7,000 bases of DNA, taken from positions 1-7,000 of the forward strand of contig JAHFFM010000102.1 in the NCBI GenBank assembly GCA_023247935.1, written 5' to 3'. Below the pieces are notes generated by a model that saw nothing but the letters and a program-made list of their open reading frames with translations, had not been told where the DNA came from and ran no database searches. Shown here piece by piece: positions 6,194 to 7,000 of the stretch. Made by a program: the position numbers and the translations under genes. This DNA is from Candidatus Omnitrophota bacterium. GTDB taxonomy: Bacteria; Omnitrophota; Gorgyraeia; 2-02-FULL-51-18. Numbering within the stretch: the stretch's first letter is position 1; the number at the start of each line of letters is the position of its first letter.

Positions 6194-6925
6194 ATGGAAA
6201 AAATCACTCAAAAGATTTTAGGTTATGCAGAAAATGATCTTACGCAAGGAGGCTTGATAAGGATTTTTGAAAAGTTTTGGGGTCTCCGAAACCAACATTT
6301 ACCTATATATCCAGAGATAACTGGCCAGGTCACTGTCTCATGGACGGATGAAGCTGGTAGCCAGCATCATGCCAAAAATTTCGATGAGCTTCTTAATGCA
6401 TACAAAGCTAAAGAAACGACAAGATTTCAAATAGAAGGAAGCGTGGATCACGGCCCATGGACAAGGTTTACGTATATTCCGGCGAGAAAACTGGCTGGAT
6501 TGTCAGTAATGGCCGATGAACCAACGGTTTTAGACTTCACAAACTTCTTTAAGGAGGTTTTCCCGATTTTGGACACGCCCATTGTTTTCATAAGTTACGC
6601 AACCGAGGAGCTTCATTTGGCAGATTACATTGCTGGGTTGATTGACCGACGGTTTGGAGAAAAAGCTAAAGTTTTTGTAGCGAAACGAAATATTCCATCA
6701 GGAAAAAACCCTTTGCAAACAATGTTTGACGAGAACCTTTTGAAAGCCAGGTGCGTAGTGCCGATTTGCTCAGATGTATCGAAGGGTTCCAACTGGCTTT
6801 GGTGGGAAACTTCGGCTGTTTGGGCTCGTGAGCGTCTGGTTTACCCACTATTTGTGAATATTTCAGCCAATGAGTTTGGTGAGCCAATTACTGAGGTTTC
6901 ATTAATTAATGGGCACATTGGCTGA
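6194..6925 (+). CDS. TIR-domain protein with an unassigned N-terminal region
   Basis: This 243-aa protein has no signal peptide and no transmembrane segment, so it is likely cytoplasmic. The C-terminal half (about 128-243) is a TIR domain. It starts with PIVFISYATEE (beta-A/box 1), then KVFVAKRNIPSGKNP (BB-loop region), CVVPICSDVSKGSNW, and W201-L-W-W-E205. Glu205 lies where TIR NADases have their catalytic Glu (W-x3-E). Bacterial TIR proteins often cleave NAD+ or make cyclic-ADP-ribose signals in anti-phage systems (Thoeris ThsB, TIR-STING, TIR-APAZ), while others act as virulence factors. Residues 1-110 are not recognised; they include a beta-rich stretch, TVSWTDEAGSQHHAKNFDEL, and could be a sensor. 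The start is firm: in-frame TAG and TAA directly precede ATG 6194, and GAGG (6182-6185) is spaced 8 nt from it. The domain ends close to the stop and abuts a repeat, so a shortened C terminus is possible. No partner gene such as ThsA is visible within the window. Confidence 0.85.
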   Translation: MEKITQKILGYAENDLTQGGLIRIFEKFWGLRNQHLPIYPEITGQVTVSWTDEAGSQHHAKNFDELLNAYKAKETTRFQIEGSVDHGPWTRFTYIPARKLAGLSVMADEPTVLDFTNFFKEVFPILDTPIVFISYATEELHLADYIAGLIDRRFGEKAKVFVAKRNIPSGKNPLQTMFDENLLKARCVVPICSDVSKGSNWLWWETSAVWARERLVYPLFVNISANEFGEPITEVSLINGHIG

Positions 6926-6935
6926 GCCGATTTTT

Positions 6936-7000
6936 GAGCGAGACAAGAAGCGAGTAGGAGCCATAGTTTTAACTATGCCGACGATCGAGCGACGGGGTCG
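6936..7000. repeat. GC-rich hairpin-bearing stretch after the TIR gene, continuing past the window
   Basis: The TIR stop codon at 6923-6925 is followed at once by a non-coding stretch rich in GCGAG and GACG words. It contains a perfect 7-bp hairpin, CATAGTT-TT-AACTATG (6962-6977), and a short CGAC-GGG-GTCG (6990-7000) at the window edge. No T run follows the hairpin, so it is a poor intrinsic terminator. Base composition and word use resemble the element at 5967-6127 more than the TIR gene, but no long identity is seen. It is probably the start of another palindromic interspersed repeat; its extent is unknown. Confidence 0.5.

Noticed and set aside
6926..7000. Direct copy of the tRNA-Ser 3' end (att site) after the TIR gene
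   Set aside because: None was found in the visible sequence, so integration at the tRNA is not demonstrated.

Overview
The window looks like chromosomal DNA from an uncultivated, probably Gram-negative-type bacterium. Evidence for this is mid-range GC, the standard code, a surface-polysaccharide gene run with ATGA stop/start overlaps, an exported beta-propeller protein, and a tRNA gene without encoded CCA. The style (intein in a sugar-nucleotide enzyme, GC-rich palindromic repeats beside a tRNA) recalls deep-branching candidate phyla such as Omnitrophota. That placement is only an impression.

Region 1 (1-5824) is one dense plus-strand polysaccharide operon. It contains the C-terminal end of a WecG/TagA/CpsF-type glycosyltransferase (1-224), GDP-mannose 4,6-dehydratase gmd (221-2551), an exported Asp-box (BNR) repeat protein with GH74-like features (2556-4604), and a GT4-type glycosyltransferase (4601-5824). 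Two of the three junctions are ATGA overlaps and the third gap is 4 nt, so the genes are probably co-transcribed and translationally coupled. Together they suggest production of a 6-deoxyhexose-containing glycan, with one exported protein that may bind or trim a glycan.

The main surprise in region 1 is that gmd is interrupted in frame by a 390-residue intein with LAGLIDADG endonuclease motifs (776-1945). It sits inside the conserved NHE/SPRRGETF motif. It begins with Thr instead of Cys or Ser but has a normal His-Asn/Ser C-terminal junction.

Region 2 (5825-6193) carries a tRNA-Ser(CGA) with a good sigma-70-like promoter. Next comes a GC-rich palindromic element of about 160 bp whose left end is a perfect 15-bp antisense copy of the tRNA T-arm and part of the acceptor stem.

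Region 3 (6194-7000) holds a separate gene for a 243-residue TIR-domain protein with a candidate NADase glutamate. It is followed at once by another GC-rich hairpin-bearing stretch that runs off the window. The tRNA/repeat/TIR/repeat layout looks like a small accessory locus, possibly defensive, inserted behind a tRNA. No integrase or att duplication is visible.
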